Shown piece after piece: positions 1 to 11,439 of a stretch of DNA of 64,000 nt. Source of the DNA: Isoetes taiwanensis (Eukaryota > Streptophyta > Lycopodiopsida > Isoetales > Isoetaceae); the NCBI GenBank assembly GCA_021234155.1, contig JAJEKV010000071.1, positions 4,152,483 through 4,216,482 of the forward strand, given 5' to 3'. The number at the start of each line of letters is the position of its first letter. Position 1 is the first letter of the stretch. The translations under genes were made by a program, and so were the position numbers. The notes under the pieces are model-generated. The model was given only the letters and a program-made list of their open reading frames with translations, was not told where the DNA came from and did not search any database.

Positions 1-241
1 AAATGCCAGCATCATTTGACAGCCAACAATGTCATAAAACTGAACTGCAATATTTCCACTACTTTAAAATGAGCCTAAAGCCATGTTGACAAATAATCTC
101 AGTGGGTTCTTCATTTCTAACATGGACTTGTATGCATAGTTGTCTCTACCATCATTCAAATTGAATCTCTTAGATTTCCACAACTATACTTCAGAGCATT
201 ATACCTGTGTAATAGACCAGCCTGGAAACTTAGAACAGCTG

Positions 242-400
242 GATAATGCAGAAGACCTGATTAACAGCATGCCATTTCAACCTGATGCAGCTTTATAAAT
301 AGCATTGCCTGTTGCATGCAAAACCTATGCAGACGGAAACGAGGAGAGCATGTTGCAGACCCTCTTTTCAGATTGAAGCCTGATGATGTTGGAGAAGTCT
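242..400 (+). pseudogene. Decayed PPR E-motif fragment (copy 1)
   Basis: In one frame the sequence reads AEDLINSMPFQPDAAL, then a TAA where the family has Trp, then a stretch resembling the family's ALxxACK-x-Y/H-x-DVKRGE pattern. This is the E motif that follows the last PPR repeat in PLS-class organelle RNA-binding proteins. No repeats precede it within the window. It is a remnant of a different PPR gene from the one starting at 945. Copy 2 has the same fragment with the ADVKRGE part still in frame. Confidence 0.65.
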
Positions 401-944
401 CTAAATTACTTCTTTTGCTAAATTAACTGCAGTGAAAGGCACACAATGCATGCAGATTTGCTATAATGGTATTATCATTTGGATCTGTGACAAGATAAAA
501 TCGCTAGAGTTCATTTACAACCATGACAATTGTGCAGAGGGAGGCAAAGATTTGATGTAAGTGTTCAATCTGACCAGGGTGGTTGATTATTGAACTTGAT
601 TTACAGTAGAATTTTGCTGGAGCTAGCATCAACAACAAATTACCTCCACATGGTTACTTTTGTCTTCTATTGAAACAAAATGTTTTGGTAGATCCAACAT
701 TATTTGTCTGTCTCTGCTGCCTTTTACATGTATATAGGCATTTCTAAGCACTTTCAAATGAGGTCTTCTGTTTTTAGTTCTGCAACTTATTCTATTGTCA
801 TACTTCTAGCTGACCATATGGGCTCCTTTACTGTCGAAAGGCGATCCTGGATACTGGCAATCTGTGTATGCGAGGTATTATTCTTGCCTCATTCTCCATG
901 ATTTTGAGACGAATTAATTCTTAACACTTCTCCTATCTGCCAGG
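401..944 (+). other. Non-coding interval upstream of the PPR pseudogene
   Basis: AT-rich sequence without a convincing reading frame. It is almost identical at 18278-18833, where copy 2 has an extra 11 bp near 18671. I see no TATA box or repeat I would defend. Confidence 0.5.
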
Positions 945-2769
945 ATGGTAGGATCCTTAGCATGTGTAGAAAATACTGGGGAATTCATTGAGAATGGAGA
1001 AGGACTTCAAGCTGTTGAAATCATGGAAAAGCAAGGGACATCAATATCTAGGGACATAGCATATTGCCTTCTAAAGAAGTGCTTTGAAAAGAAGGATCCT
1101 GGAGCTGGTAGGCAGGTAGAGTCACTTGTACTTCGTGGTGGCCTTGATTCAATTGCCATTTTAGGTGGCCATCTTATACGTCTGTTTGCCTACTGCGGGA
1201 GCCTTTGGGAAGCAAATCGAGTATTTTCTAGAATTGCCAATCCTAGTTTGTTTACGTGGACTGCAATTATCTCAGCAAATGCAAACCTTGGAGATGGCAG
1301 GGGAGCCCTTGAATTATTTGACAGAATGCAGCCATCATTTATGAACTGCAATAAACATGTTTACATTGCTCTTCTTAAAGCATGTGCCATGAGAGAAGCT
1401 ATTGAGCAAGGCAGGTTGCTCCATTACCAGATTATAAGAAGGGCACTTGAGGATGATGTTTTTGTTGGCAATACTCTTCTTGATACGCACAAAAATGCAA
1501 GAGCTTAGGTGAGGCACGAAAAGTATTTGATGATTTGCAAAATCGAAGTTTAGTTTCCTGGGTGGCAATGATTGGAGGATATGCCCAGCATGGATATTTA
1601 GTTCTTGCTTTGGAGCTTTTTGAGAAAATGCAAGAAGAGGGCATAAAGCCAGAGAGAGTTGCATATCTGAATGCCTTAAAAGCATGTGCAAATCTTGGAG
1701 CTATGGATCAAGCTAAGCAGATACATCATCAAATTATCGAGTGTGGCCTCATAGAAGACGTGCTGATTGGGAGTGCACTTGTGGACATGTACGTCAAATG
1801 TGTAAATTTGGAAGAAGCTCGCAAGGTGTTTCATCTTTGCTGAATAGAAATGTGGTATCATGGGCTGCAATGATTGCAGGGTATGCCAATCAGGGTGATA
1901 GTGATCTAGCTGGGCAGTGCTTTGATGAGATGCAAAGAGAAGGGATCAAGCCAGATGATGTTATTTTTTCAAGCATGTTGGCTGCCTGTAGTCATGCAGG
2001 CCGGGTGGATGAAGGCCATTAATATTTCAAATCTATGAAAGAAGCTCATAATATTACTGCAGATATAACTCAGTATACCTGCATGATTGATTTTTTTGGT
2101 CGTGCAGGGCTGCTGGTTGAAGCAGAACAATTACTTCAAAATATGAAAGCTGACATCATTGGATGGAAAACCTTACTCACCGCATGCAGAACATATGGTA
2201 ATGTAACTATAGGGAAGCGATCTTTTGATAAAGTTGTCCAGTTGGATGCCCATGATGCTGCTGCCTATGTACTCATGTCAAACATCTATTCTGATGCCCA
2301 GATGTGGAATGAGGTTTCAAGAATAGAAGAGCAGAGAAAATGTATTGGTGCATGGAAGAAGGCAGCAAAAGCATGGATTGAGATCAATGGGAAGGTGCAT
2401 GAGTTTATTGTTGGAGATAAAAGCCACCCCCAAAGTGATGAAATTCATACCTTGTTGAAGAGATTGCATAAGCATATGAAGGATGAAGGTTACGTGCCAG
2501 AGCTTGGTTTAGTGTTTCAGACAATGTCTGAAGAAGGCAAAGAAGATGTCTTGTGTGGACATTGTGAAAAATTGGCCATAGCTTTTGGACTTCTCAGTTC
2601 ACCTCAAGGCGCAGTAATCAGGATCACAAAGAATCTTCGTGTATGCACTGATTGCCACAATGATGGTAAAATTGTGTCTAAGATGAAGAAGAGGGAGATT
2701 GTAATCAGAGATGTCTATCGCATTCACCATTTCAATAATGGAGCATGTTCCTATGGGGATTACATTTGA
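945..2769 (+). pseudogene. PPR-DYW protein pseudogene (copy 1)
   Basis: PLS-class pentatricopeptide repeat protein; intact relatives bind organellar transcripts and carry out C-to-U editing. Repeat signatures such as LLDT, EARKVFDDL, SWVAMIGGYAQHG and IKPERVAYLNALKACANLG cover about 1050-2010. The E region is near 2035-2330 and a DYW domain fills 2400-2766. The deaminase HxE is seen as HCEKLAIAFGL and the CxxCH as CTDCH, so the first zinc site is kept. The C terminus reads CSYGDYI instead of CSCGDYW, so a cysteine of the second site and the final Trp are lost. Breaks: a 1-base loss near 1487 that is private to this copy, a frameshift at about 1840, and a TAA at 2020-2022. The last two are shared with copy 2 and so predate the duplication. 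No intron boundaries were seen that would remove them. Confidence 0.9.
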
Positions 2770-2789
2770 GTGTGGACATCTTTCTTGAT

Positions 2790-3030
2790 CAATGTCCACC
2801 TCAAGGCTTTTGGACTTCTTAGTTCACCTCAAGACACGGTAATGAAGGATTTATCAATGCCATAGCCGTTTCACCTCAAGGCACAGTAATCAAGAGGAAG
2901 AATCTTGGGTATTCAGTGACTGCCACAATGCTGGTAAGATTATGTCTAAAATGGAGAAGAGGAAGACTGTAATCAGGGAGCCAAACTGCATTCACCACCA
3001 TTTAAACAATGGGGCATGATTTGGTAGGGA
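2790..3030 (+). pseudogene. Second, heavily decayed DYW C-terminus (copy 1)
   Basis: Just downstream of the DYW stop the sequence repeats pieces of the same domain: a 'FGLLSSPQ'-like stretch near 2806, a 'DCHNAGKIMSKMEKRKTVI'-like stretch near 2920-2970, and 'IHHHLNNGA' followed by GRDY near 2990-3030. Several frames and stops are involved. It is a tandem partial duplicate of the DYW domain, present in both copies and therefore older than the segmental duplication. Confidence 0.75.
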
Positions 3031-3394
3031 TTATGATCATATGTCTCTAAAACTACCTCTTAGAATGAGTGAAGGTAATGATAACTACTGATTTCACCAT
3101 TTTAATACCGTATGTTTGTGGAATTCCAAAACTGAGTGGAGAACTTCCAATATTCAACATGGGACAGGCTTGTTATATCAAAGTTGAGTGTGGTCATTAT
3201 GGGGATTCCAGTATGCCTTGATTCTTTGATCTGGATATGGCCTGTCGTTCATTGTACTTGCAGCTGGTCGTTCCTTCTTTTAGGTCTTTGATTACAGAAT
3301 TCTGATCGCGATTTTGCTGTACTATAAACACAAAGCAAAGATGTAAATAACAGTAACACTGACTTGAAAATAAGATTGGCACCAATGGGGCTTC

Positions 3395-3967
3395 TCACTT
3401 GGCCAGGGCTCTAAATAGCTCCACTTGTTTATTGACTACTATGGGAATCCGAGGAAACCCTATTGATGAAGCCGGTGTTCTTAGCCTTGTCCATGCTTGC
3501 CATAACATAAAGCAGCTTAATCTCGGTGATTATATTCAAGCAACAAGCAAACCTGTATTGGAAAGTTTAGTCGACCTTATTAAATATATGCATTGTGAGC
3601 TCCAAACTCTGAGCATCGCTTCAGGCGCTCCAACATACTCCCTGCAACATCACAAGATTAGAACTTAGTAACTGATGATTTCATGCAGAGGTTGGGCCTC
3701 ATACTTCAATCCAGTAGCTGCCAGATTAAATACTTGGATTTTGAAAGATCGATCCGGCCGGCAACGGATATCCGACCTATTACAGAAGCACTCAAGGCGC
3801 AGGACTCCGACATTCAAACTCTGGTGCTAAATCATAACCCCCTTAGGGATGACAGACTTGAGCTTCTGGCTGATGTGCTGGCTCAACCCAATTGTAAGCT
3901 GGTTGATCTGCGCATCCGGGTTCTGAAAAATCCAATCGAAGAGGGAAAAATGAAAGCAAGCGTCTAA
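3395..3967 (+). pseudogene. Leucine-rich-repeat (RNI/NLRC-type) gene fragment (copy 1)
   Basis: Reads as ribonuclease-inhibitor-like LRRs: GNPIDEAGVLSLVHACHNIK, QLNLGDY, then CQIKYLDFE and IQTLVLNHNPLRDDRLELLA. The N-x-L/I-x-D-x-G-(x)-L spacing is that of 28-residue RNI repeats. No kinase or NB-ARC domain is visible. Compared with copy 2 an 11-base stretch is missing near 3667, which breaks the frame. The role is unknown; it could be an exon of a larger LRR gene. Confidence 0.65.
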
Positions 3968-5260
3968 TCCACCACGTCCAACCGACCACGTCCAACCGAT
4001 CAGAGCCGTCCAATATGCCACGTGTATATTTAGAGGGCCCAGATGGCCCCAATTATCAGCATCCAGGCAGCCCCTTATAAAAATATATATAAGTCAGATA
4101 TATATAAACTATCTTTGTATATTCCAACTTGATATCTTTAAAATATCTTTTTCTGTAAATTAATTTCTTATTGGCATAAAAGTATTCTTCGAGACCATCG
4201 GGAATGGCATGGTGAATTTTTGGGAAATTATTAATAGCCATGGATCTGGCACAATACTAAGAATATGCCGCCAATCAATGGCTCCCAATCAACGTTGAAT
4301 AAAAAACCCATATACTTGAAAATAGAGAATAAACCATAGCATTAACAATTTCTACAAAACCATGGTCTCTCTGCTAAACCAGACTGCCTGTGCTAAGCCA
4401 AACTGCCCCAATCGACCCTGCACTGTTCCCCCAATTAATCCTGCAGTCAATCCAAAATTTCGAAATGCTTGAATGAATCCTGCTGCCAAAATCAATCTTG
4501 CACAATCTCGGAATCAACCTCGGAATCAATCATCTTCATAGCAACCGGATGCACTGGTATAATGTACGAACATGCACATTTTACACGTGGTCGGAGGATT
4601 CAAACCTCAGGGCCATGTCGGCCTCACGTAACCCCCTTCTACTTCATCGCCATCTTACCTATCTCGCATAAATGCAAGTCAAACAACAAACAAAGCCGAC
4701 ATGCAAACAACAAACAGCAGCAAAGCTACAAGCAGCAAACAGCAGCAAAGCATGCCACAAATTAGTGCCGCCATAGCCGATGGCTTCAACCGCCAAAGCA
4801 TCTGTGGGCTTCATCGCCATAGCTCTTTGCTCTCTACCTCTCTTCATCGCCATACTTCCCCCCACCTCTCGTGCTTCGCGCCCACTCCACTACCCCAAAA
4901 AAGAAGGAGCATCCGCTTTCTATCCCCGAAGAAAAACGGCCTCCAAAAAAAAATTTATTCTTCCTAACATTTCAAAATAAAAGTCATATAAAAACCCAAA
5001 AAAGCAACATCACCTCTAAATGATATTAAGCTCCTTAAACATAGCAAGATATACGATTTTTTATACAATACGCCACAGAAATCTTAGCCCAACCATGCGA
5101 TCACAAATACCAAACTCAAACGTTGGAAGTTTATTGGCATAAAAGTATTCTTGTATAAATTAAAATGCTGTGAAATCTTTTCCATTGTATTTAGAATTTA
5201 GAATACTCTTTAATTGCTAAATTAGGAAAAATATTGACTTAAAAATCAAAATTGGGCCTC
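3968..5260. other. Interval between LRR fragment and relic gypsy region
   Basis: Mostly AT-rich. It holds a short ORF at 4780-4980 whose N terminus looks like a signal peptide (SVGFIAIALCSLPLFIAI after a short polar start) and which recurs at 26443. The tail diverges, so I do not call it a gene. Direct CAGCAAA-type short repeats lie near 4720-4750. This is where a histone ORF would sit if the relic element had one; none was found. Confidence 0.4.
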
Positions 5261-5261
5261 A

Positions 5262-5737
5262 AGTCAGGACTCTCAGGGCCACTCCGCGCCAAAGGCCCTC
5301 GTGGTCGCAAACGCAGAGCCTCTTCCATTAAGTGATCCGAGTCACTCGATTTAGAGCAAATTTGATCCAATTTTTGTATTAAAAGATGTTAGAATACTTA
5401 GAATTTCTCTAGGAATGTAGAATAGCACTTAATTTTTGTTAAAAATGTCAAAGAGTAGCTAAGATCAGGCCACTCCGGTCACTCTGCACCAATGACCCTC
5501 TGCCGCGAACGCACTTTTCGCGAAGTGACTCGAGTCACCCATATTTGCACTTTTAGATGTCCTTTTAGCATGCAATAAGTTGCTAGTCAGTCTAGAATTG
5601 ATCCAAATAGGTATTTTTGTATCTTATCACTCTTAGAAATGTTCACTTGTGGTAGAAATTAGGCCACTCCGGTCACTCCGCGCCAATAGCCTCTGCGTCA
5701 CGAACGCAGATCCCTTTAGTGCGAAGTGACTCGAATC
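5262..5737 (+). repeat. Three hairpin-forming repeats of the relic gypsy element (copy 1)
   Basis: Units at about 5262-5348, 5466-5538 and 5661-5737. Each starts GGCCACTCCGGTCACTC or a variant, includes CGCGCCAA or similar, has an inner CTGCGT..ACGCAG stem, and ends GCGAAGTGACTCGA, which pairs with the start. They lie upstream of a TATA box and ORF B, the same position as hairpins in elements 1 and 2. Confidence 0.75.
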
Positions 5738-5915
5738 AACCAAGTTTGACCATGAATTGCCCAAATTTGACCCAACAAACTGCCATGTAGTGTTTCTTGA
5801 TTTGTTTTGCTTAGATTTGCACTTCTTGTTACCTTGTTTGGAGATCCATAGCCTTAGAACATAGGTCTACCTGATCAAGAACCCTTGTGCACGAAAACCT
5901 AGGCAGCCGTAGTCT

Positions 5916-5924
5916 ATATAAGGG
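5916..5924 (+). promoter_or_regulatory. Putative internal TATA box before ORF B relic (copy 1)
   Basis: CTATATAAGGGG about 115 bp before the ATG at 6033 and about 180 bp after the third hairpin. Elements 1 and 2 have TATAAATA at the matching place. Prediction from sequence and position only. Confidence 0.5.
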
Positions 5925-6032
5925 GACCTCATTTGCCATTTTCTCTTCACCAAACTTGCTCTCATCCTCTTAAGCGATTATCTAGCTCCTTGTCAATCCT
6001 TCCAAACCATTTTCTGCACTCATCTATGCTCC

Positions 6033-7513
6033 ATGGCGCCCACGAACTTTGTTCAATGGTGCGATAGTGCCAACCACATCCGTGGATTTTCTGCTAGAGA
6101 GGCCTTTCATGTGTTTGACCATCGGTTCGACCTCCATGCAACTCTGACTAGAACCTCGTACTACACTGACATAGTCTATCAGTATGACCAGCAAATCTTA
6201 CCCTGAGAAGTCAGCCTTCTCCCAAGAGGATGGAAGTGGATATCCTTGGAGTCGTTGAGCCAAGTCATAGGGGGGTTTCAAAGTCAAAAAAAAGTCAGGC
6301 GTGGGATAGGACAAAAGAACATGCGATTACATGAGTTGTAAGGTTCACAGCATAGGTATGTCTCACGATGCGGCTCTCTCCTTATTCATGCATTACAGTA
6401 AGTCCAGCGGGGGGGGAGCCTTCGATCCGGCCACGGACTTGGTACCACTCAACACAAGGATAGATCACGCGGCGGATCCGGGGAGATTCAATGCCGGAGT
6501 ATGTTACCATGGCGACGGCATCGGGGGCACTACAAATCGAAAGCAAGACTATGAGCGGAAGGGGAGGAAACCCAGCATTGGGAGAGCAGGGGATGCGGCA
6601 AGAATGGAGAGGCGATAGCAAGGCATGATGATGACATTAGGCGGGCCAATGAACCACCAATCGGCATCACAGCTCTATCGCCGATAGTAATCAAAGGGGA
6701 GGAGTATATCTTGGCAAATGACATCCTCTACCTCCCATACTACCTAGAAGAAGGGTTCAGAATCGACAAGCTCTTAGGTCTCATTGCAAAGGAGCAAGCC
6801 AGCCGACTTCATCGACCACTCATATCGGGAAATTCCAAGAGAAGTAGCCCGGCGGCACTCTTACCTTTGGTGAGGCGATGTCCACGCCGCGCGATAATGA
6901 AATACATAAGGGAGATATATCATCGACAGTAGCCAGTCATCCCAGAAGAATAATTCCAAGCCACCCAAAGCAGAATGTACAAATCAGGGAAAGGCCCGAG
7001 CTCTAACCGAACCGTTCGATCGCAAAGCATGCGGGAGGCATCCAACAGCATCAATCTGGACAGTGGAACCACCATCTGGAGGGACCATGAAGACCTCTTA
7101 GCACTAGACGTCTACAGCGGAGCGGCTCAAAGGAAGGGAACAGGCACACAAGCAATAGGAAGGAGAAAGGCGCTTCGATACTATCTTCTAGTCCTCAGTC
7201 AAGGACAGATGATAGTTTTTCACAAGGAGTTTAGCCCACAAGGGGAGGAGGCGTGGGGTCCTAATAGCGATCTCAAGCTTTGGGCGGTGGAAACAAGCAC
7301 CTGCGGATCATATCATTCTTTTCAAGAGATCCATAGTGCTTTACAGCCTCGACTTCGCCAGGGGTCACTTGAAAGATGCGCCAGTGACGGTCATCGTCGT
7401 CACAACACCTCGAGGGTGGATCAGCCAGGAACATCCTGTTGAACGTCATTAAAGGCCTCCGACTCAAAGACATGAAGAATTTTTTCAAATCCATGAAGGG
7501 CTCTTGTCGATGA
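6033..7513 (+). pseudogene. ORF B/C relic of Ty3/gypsy family (copy 1)
   Basis: Broken frame related to ORF B of elements 1 and 2. It opens MAPTNFVQW, matching MATADFSRWY in element 1. The middle has a GEEYILANDILYLP stretch matching GEEYLLLSDIQNLP. The later part has VFHKEFSPQGEE matching VIHRKFSPRGEE. Many stops and small indels separate the pieces. Function unknown. Its survival in a third lineage shows that the ORF is a family trait and not an accident of one copy. Confidence 0.7.
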
Positions 7514-7709
7514 ACACTTCTTGTCCATATGTAATATTAAATGTATAAAAATGTTTTAAGATTTCCATGTACTATTACCTATCCCTCTATAATGTAAAAC
7601 TTCTGATGTATCAATTATCATAACTCATTGTTAACTTGGAAGTTGAATTTCAACTTGATTTCTTTTATGGTTAACAACAATTGACCTGTAAATGATGTTA
7701 TATGATGTA

Positions 7710-9108
7710 TCTTTATATTATAAAAATATAGCGTGTGTCTTCCATGGAGACCTAGATCGAACGGTTGAGGATTTGATCAACCAACGGTGAAGATGACATG
7801 TGCGCGACTTCAACCAAGATTTCATCTTGACTGTTCCTTCAATATGATAAACTCAATCCGATAGTCAAGGGATGAAATGGGAAAGGGAAAGGGAAAAGGA
7901 AAAAAAAGGAAAAAATGGAGAAAAAGGAAAAGGGAGGGAAAAGGACAAAAGGAAAGGGAGAAAGGAAAAAAGAAGAAATAGGAAAATAAAAATAAAAAAA
8001 AGGAAAAAGCGAAAATAGAAAGAAAAGGAAAGGGGAAAAGGAGAAAAGAACAAAAAAATGGAGTAGGAAAAAAGGGAAAGGGAAGGAGAAAATGATAAAG
8101 GGAAGGCAAAAGGGTCAAAGGAAAAGGGAAGACAAAAGGGCCGAAGGAAAAGGGAGAAATGAGAAAAAGTGGAGAAAAGGGAAGAAAAAAGGAAAGGTAA
8201 AATGGCCGAAGGAAAAGGGAAGACAAAAGGGCCGAAGGAAAAGGGAAGGAAAAAAAAGAGAAGAGAAAAAAAAAAGTGGAGAAAGGGGTTGGGAAAAAGG
8301 GCTTAGGAAAAGAGAAAGAGAAAGAGAAAAAGAAAGGGCCAAGGGAGGGGGAAATGGAAGGGAAAAAGGGGAAGAGAGAAAGGATTGGGAGAGGAGGAAA
8401 AGGGCCATTGGGAAAAGGAAAAGAGAAAAGGGAAGCAAAGGGAAGGGAAAGAGAAGGAGGAAAAGGAAAAAAGGAAGGTGAAAAGAAGGGGGGAAAATAG
8501 GAAAAGAAAAAAGGGAAAAATGGGGAGTGAGAAAATGAAACATTGGGGAAAAAGAAAAGGAGAATGGAAAAAAGGGAAGATTGGGGATGGGCAAACAAGA
8601 AAAGGAAAAAGAGAAAAAAAAAGAGAGTAAAAACAAGAAAATAAAAATGGGAGGGGAAAAAAAAGAGAGAAAAAGGGGAAAAAGAAAACACGACGAATGT
8701 AATAACAAAAAAGGGAAAAGGGAAAAAGGGGAAAAGGGAAAAGGGAAAAGGGAAAAAAGGAAAAAGTAAAGGGCAAAAAGAAATGGGAGAAAAGGAAAGG
8801 GAAAAATAGAAAAAGGAAAAACAGGAAAGGGGCAAAAATGGGAAAAGGGCAACGGAAGAAATGGGATAGTGGAAAAAGGTAAACGAGAAAATAGAAAAAG
8901 AAAGGAAGGATAGAGGTGGAAAAAAAATGGAAAGCAGAAAAAGGCAAAGGGGAAAGGGAAAAAGCTTGGGGAATCTTGGGAGAACTGGAAAATGCTGTTG
9001 AATGCTCTTAATTGTGCAATCTAAAAAATGTGAGTTCATTTAACAATTGCTCCAATGTATCATTTATTGTTCCTAGCTATGCCCAGCAACGCTAGGCTCC
9101 ATTTCTAG
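7710..9108 (+). mobile_element. Non-autonomous Helitron (copy 1)
   Basis: The 5' end is TCTTTATATTATAAAAATAT after an A. The 3' end has an imperfect GCCCAGC-AAC-GCTAGGC hairpin, eight bases, then CTAG followed by T. This matches Helitron rules (5' TC, 3' hairpin and CTRR, insertion between A and T, no target duplication). No Rep/helicase ORF is present, so it depends on helper elements. The interior is a polypurine tract. The same element sits at 29960-31315. Confidence 0.7.
7862..8968 (+). repeat. About 1.1 kb polypurine (GGAAAAGGG-type) tract (copy 1)
   Basis: The plus strand is almost all G and A, in irregular GGAAAAGGG, GAAAGGG and GGCCGAAGG units. Long open frames on both strands (Lys/Glu/Gly-rich forward, Phe/Pro/Ser-rich reverse) are by-products of this composition and not genes. 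Long homopurine tracts can form triplex (H-DNA) structures. Confidence 0.95.
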
Positions 9109-9419
9109 TAACTTAAATAACAATGCTGGTACTAATACTTGCAGCCAGGAACACCGACTCAGGGCTCCAAGGTCTAGGCCGGCAACATTAATGTCAGCCC
9201 AGGAACTTGTTCGGCAGAGAGCAGGATGAAGAACAAGACATGTCAGTCGAAGCTGTGAATACAATGCTGACACAGACGAGAAACCAAATGCAACAGCTCT
9301 TGGAGTGAGCTACATCATTGATGCATGCCCAGGAATATGGACCTCCACCACCTCCACCACCAAGAGGTCTCGATGAAGCTCCTTAGCCAGAGAGGGAGGA
9401 AGCCCTGGCTCCCAAGAAG

Positions 9420-9977
9420 AACAAGAAGAGAAAAAGAAGAGGTAGAATGAGTCCATCTCCTTCCACCTCTAGCAAATCAGATACTTCAGGAAGTGAATCG
9501 GGAAGTAGCTCGGAGAGTGGGTCAGAAACTTCTCAGGGCAGGAATAGGAACAAGAGAACAGATTTACTACAAAAAAAAAAAAAGAAGGTAGACAAAACGC
9601 AAAGAGCAATGTGTGAAAGACAAGAAAATTAGGTTAGTTCTCGGGCAAGGGCAGGTCAGGCATGGAAGCAGAAGCAGGGCTTGATGAAAATGGAAGAATT
9701 CAGAAACTCTTATAGAATGAAGGATAAAGATATAGGCAAGGTGGCAACAACGAACTTGATTGGGCCAGCCAGAATATGGTGGAAAGATTACGAAAAATCA
9801 AACAAGTTAAGGAGAAACAACTACAGGTTCAGGACATTCAGCAAAGCATTCCGTAAGCATTATGTTCCGAGATCCCATACTAGCAGACAAATACAACAGT
9901 TCTATAGGTTGGATCAGGGTAACTTTTCTGTGGCTAAGTATACAGAGAACAAGATTGCATTTGAAACGGGGTCCTGA
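9420..9977 (+). pseudogene. Ty3/gypsy gag fragment (copy 1)
   Basis: A Ser/Glu-rich stretch (near 9447-9560) precedes a retrotransposon gag core with RMKDKDIGKVATTNLIGPAR, IWWKDYE and FSKAFRKHYVPR, matching element 2 gag (YGMKDKDKGRVATANLKGAA). It breaks off at about 9960, where copy 1 joins the minus-strand gene. No zinc knuckle, protease or RT follows, so this is a dead relic. Confidence 0.85.
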
Positions 9978-11439
9978 TCGAACAAGGTAAACTTTTCAAA
10001 GTCGGAAGGTTCAACCGATAAGCGCCTTCCACATCACCAAGGTCCATTCTTTTCGAGCAAGCTTCAGAAGGTGCATGAAACCTTCAGGAAGGTCTTTGTT
10101 TTTTTTCTTGTTCTCTACACATGCAATTGAAGTTAAGTATTGGACAATTAGCTGAAGAAAAAAAGAAGGTCCACAAGGTAGAACATTATACCCAGCCTTC
10201 AAAATTAGGAGCATATTGTATAATGCGTTCGTCTGAAGTGGCCATAGGGTAGAGCTCCTTACACCTTTCCCACGATTGCACATTCGGTTGTTCCATCAAG
10301 CATATCCGGCATGCAATGATGTTCTTTTAGTTAAAAAAAATAGGTAGACACATTACATTGATACGGAATACACTATAGTTAAAAATTCAAAAGTATTAAG
10401 CACAAGACATTAACGTGATTCTCGGAATACACTAAGCTTACTTTGTGCAATTCCTTGGACATCTCTTCCAAGGTGAACTCTTTATCCACCACCGGAGTAA
10501 TCTTTCAACTATGGTGGTGTCGATTGAAGCCCCCTCCCTCCAAACTCAGAATTGTCATTTTTTTTGGCACGTCATTGCCTTTTTCTTTTCGATGCTTTTA
10601 CCTTTGCTTTTTAATTCTCCCCTTTCAAAAGCAGTAAAAATTTCGTTTTGCAAGTCCCAAATCTACAACACAACAACTTATTGTCAGCTCAGTGTATTCC
10701 GGAATACAAAATATTAAGTCACCATGAAGATAAACAAAATACTAAAGAGCAAGGACTATTCGAATGGGATGTGCTTACCACCGCGCCATCCTTGAAGGCC
10801 GGTTGAAACAATTATAAGTGGCTGATCGAGAAGTGCCTCTTATTTGCCTCATCATATTTAAGGCGGCACTCTATTGCACACGCCTCCTTTAGCTCCAGAG
10901 ATGGCCCAGGTTTCTTGAGCTCTTCACCATACTTTTTCTTGAAAATTAAATACTCTCTGTGCATAAATCTGATTTTATCAACAAAACTCTTTTTAGTGCG
11001 TACTTTCGTTATTAGCGTTATGTGTATTGGCCACTATCTTACGCCTCTTAATCGGTCGGGCCGCAATACAATACGAGCGGAGAGGTATCTAGGATACATT
11101 TCACTTTGAGCGGTTACTGCGCCCTTGAAGGCGTGGTTTCCCCCGGCACATAGTGTGTGTGTTAATCGACACACTCTCTGTCATAACCTGTAGAGGCGTT
11201 ATGTGTATTGGCCACTATCTTAAGCCTCTTCGTCGGTCGAGGCCGCAATACACGCCGTGAGAAACGGAGAGGTTTCTAGGATTGTTTCACTTTGAGCAGT
11301 TTACTGCGCCCTTGAAATTTGTGGTTTCCCCGGCACATAGTGTGTGTCTTGTCGGCACACTCTCTGTCATAACTTCTGCGGGTCCATGCAGCGGCTTTGT
11401 CAACAAAGCACAACTATTGGGCGACATGTGCATTTGGAT
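9961..11439 (-). pseudogene. Truncated copy of multi-exon minus-strand gene (copy 1)
   Basis: Corresponds to 35206-36495. Coding exons on the minus strand lie near 9961-10117, 10190-10305, 10440-10670 and 10785-11439. The splice acceptor ending TGTAG before the IWDLQNEIF exon is still present here but deleted in copy 2. The first exon is cut at 11439, where the segmental duplication ends. A 181 bp stretch of that exon is tandemly duplicated (11015-11195 and from 11196). Not functional. Confidence 0.7.
11015..11375. repeat. Tandem duplication of about 181 bp inside the exon
   Basis: Two consecutive units starting GCGTTATGTGTATTGGCCAC (11015 and 11196) with small differences. Copy 2 has one unit only (from 36249). 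The duplication is private to copy 1. Confidence 0.8.

Larger units (their letters stand above)
1..11439 (+). repeat. Segmental duplication, copy 1 (left end outside window)
   Basis: Base 1 aligns with base 17879, and the two copies can be followed in the same order through PPR, LRR, relic gypsy element, Helitron and minus-strand gene to 11439, which matches 36495. Homology stops abruptly there inside an exon of the minus-strand gene. Copy 1 is shorter because it lacks three transposon insertions and about 3 kb present in copy 2. Its left boundary cannot be seen. Confidence 0.95.

Noticed and set aside
2020-2022. TAA in the PPR gene as a site of U-to-C editing
   Set aside because: Such editing is known in fern and hornwort organelles, not for nuclear transcripts; other frameshifts also kill the gene.
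4780-4980. Short ORF starting MASTAKASVG as a histone-tail relic
   Set aside because: Only the first residues look alike by chance; it continues as a hydrophobic signal-like stretch.
5262-5737. CRISPR-like array (regular 200 bp repeats)
   Set aside because: Eukaryotic context, only three units, spacers far too long; they are hairpin repeats of a retroelement.
7822-9039. 405-residue minus-strand ORF and other long ORFs in the purine tract
   Set aside because: They translate to Phe/Pro/Ser or Lys/Glu/Gly runs set by the GGAAAAGGG repeat; no codon structure or domain.
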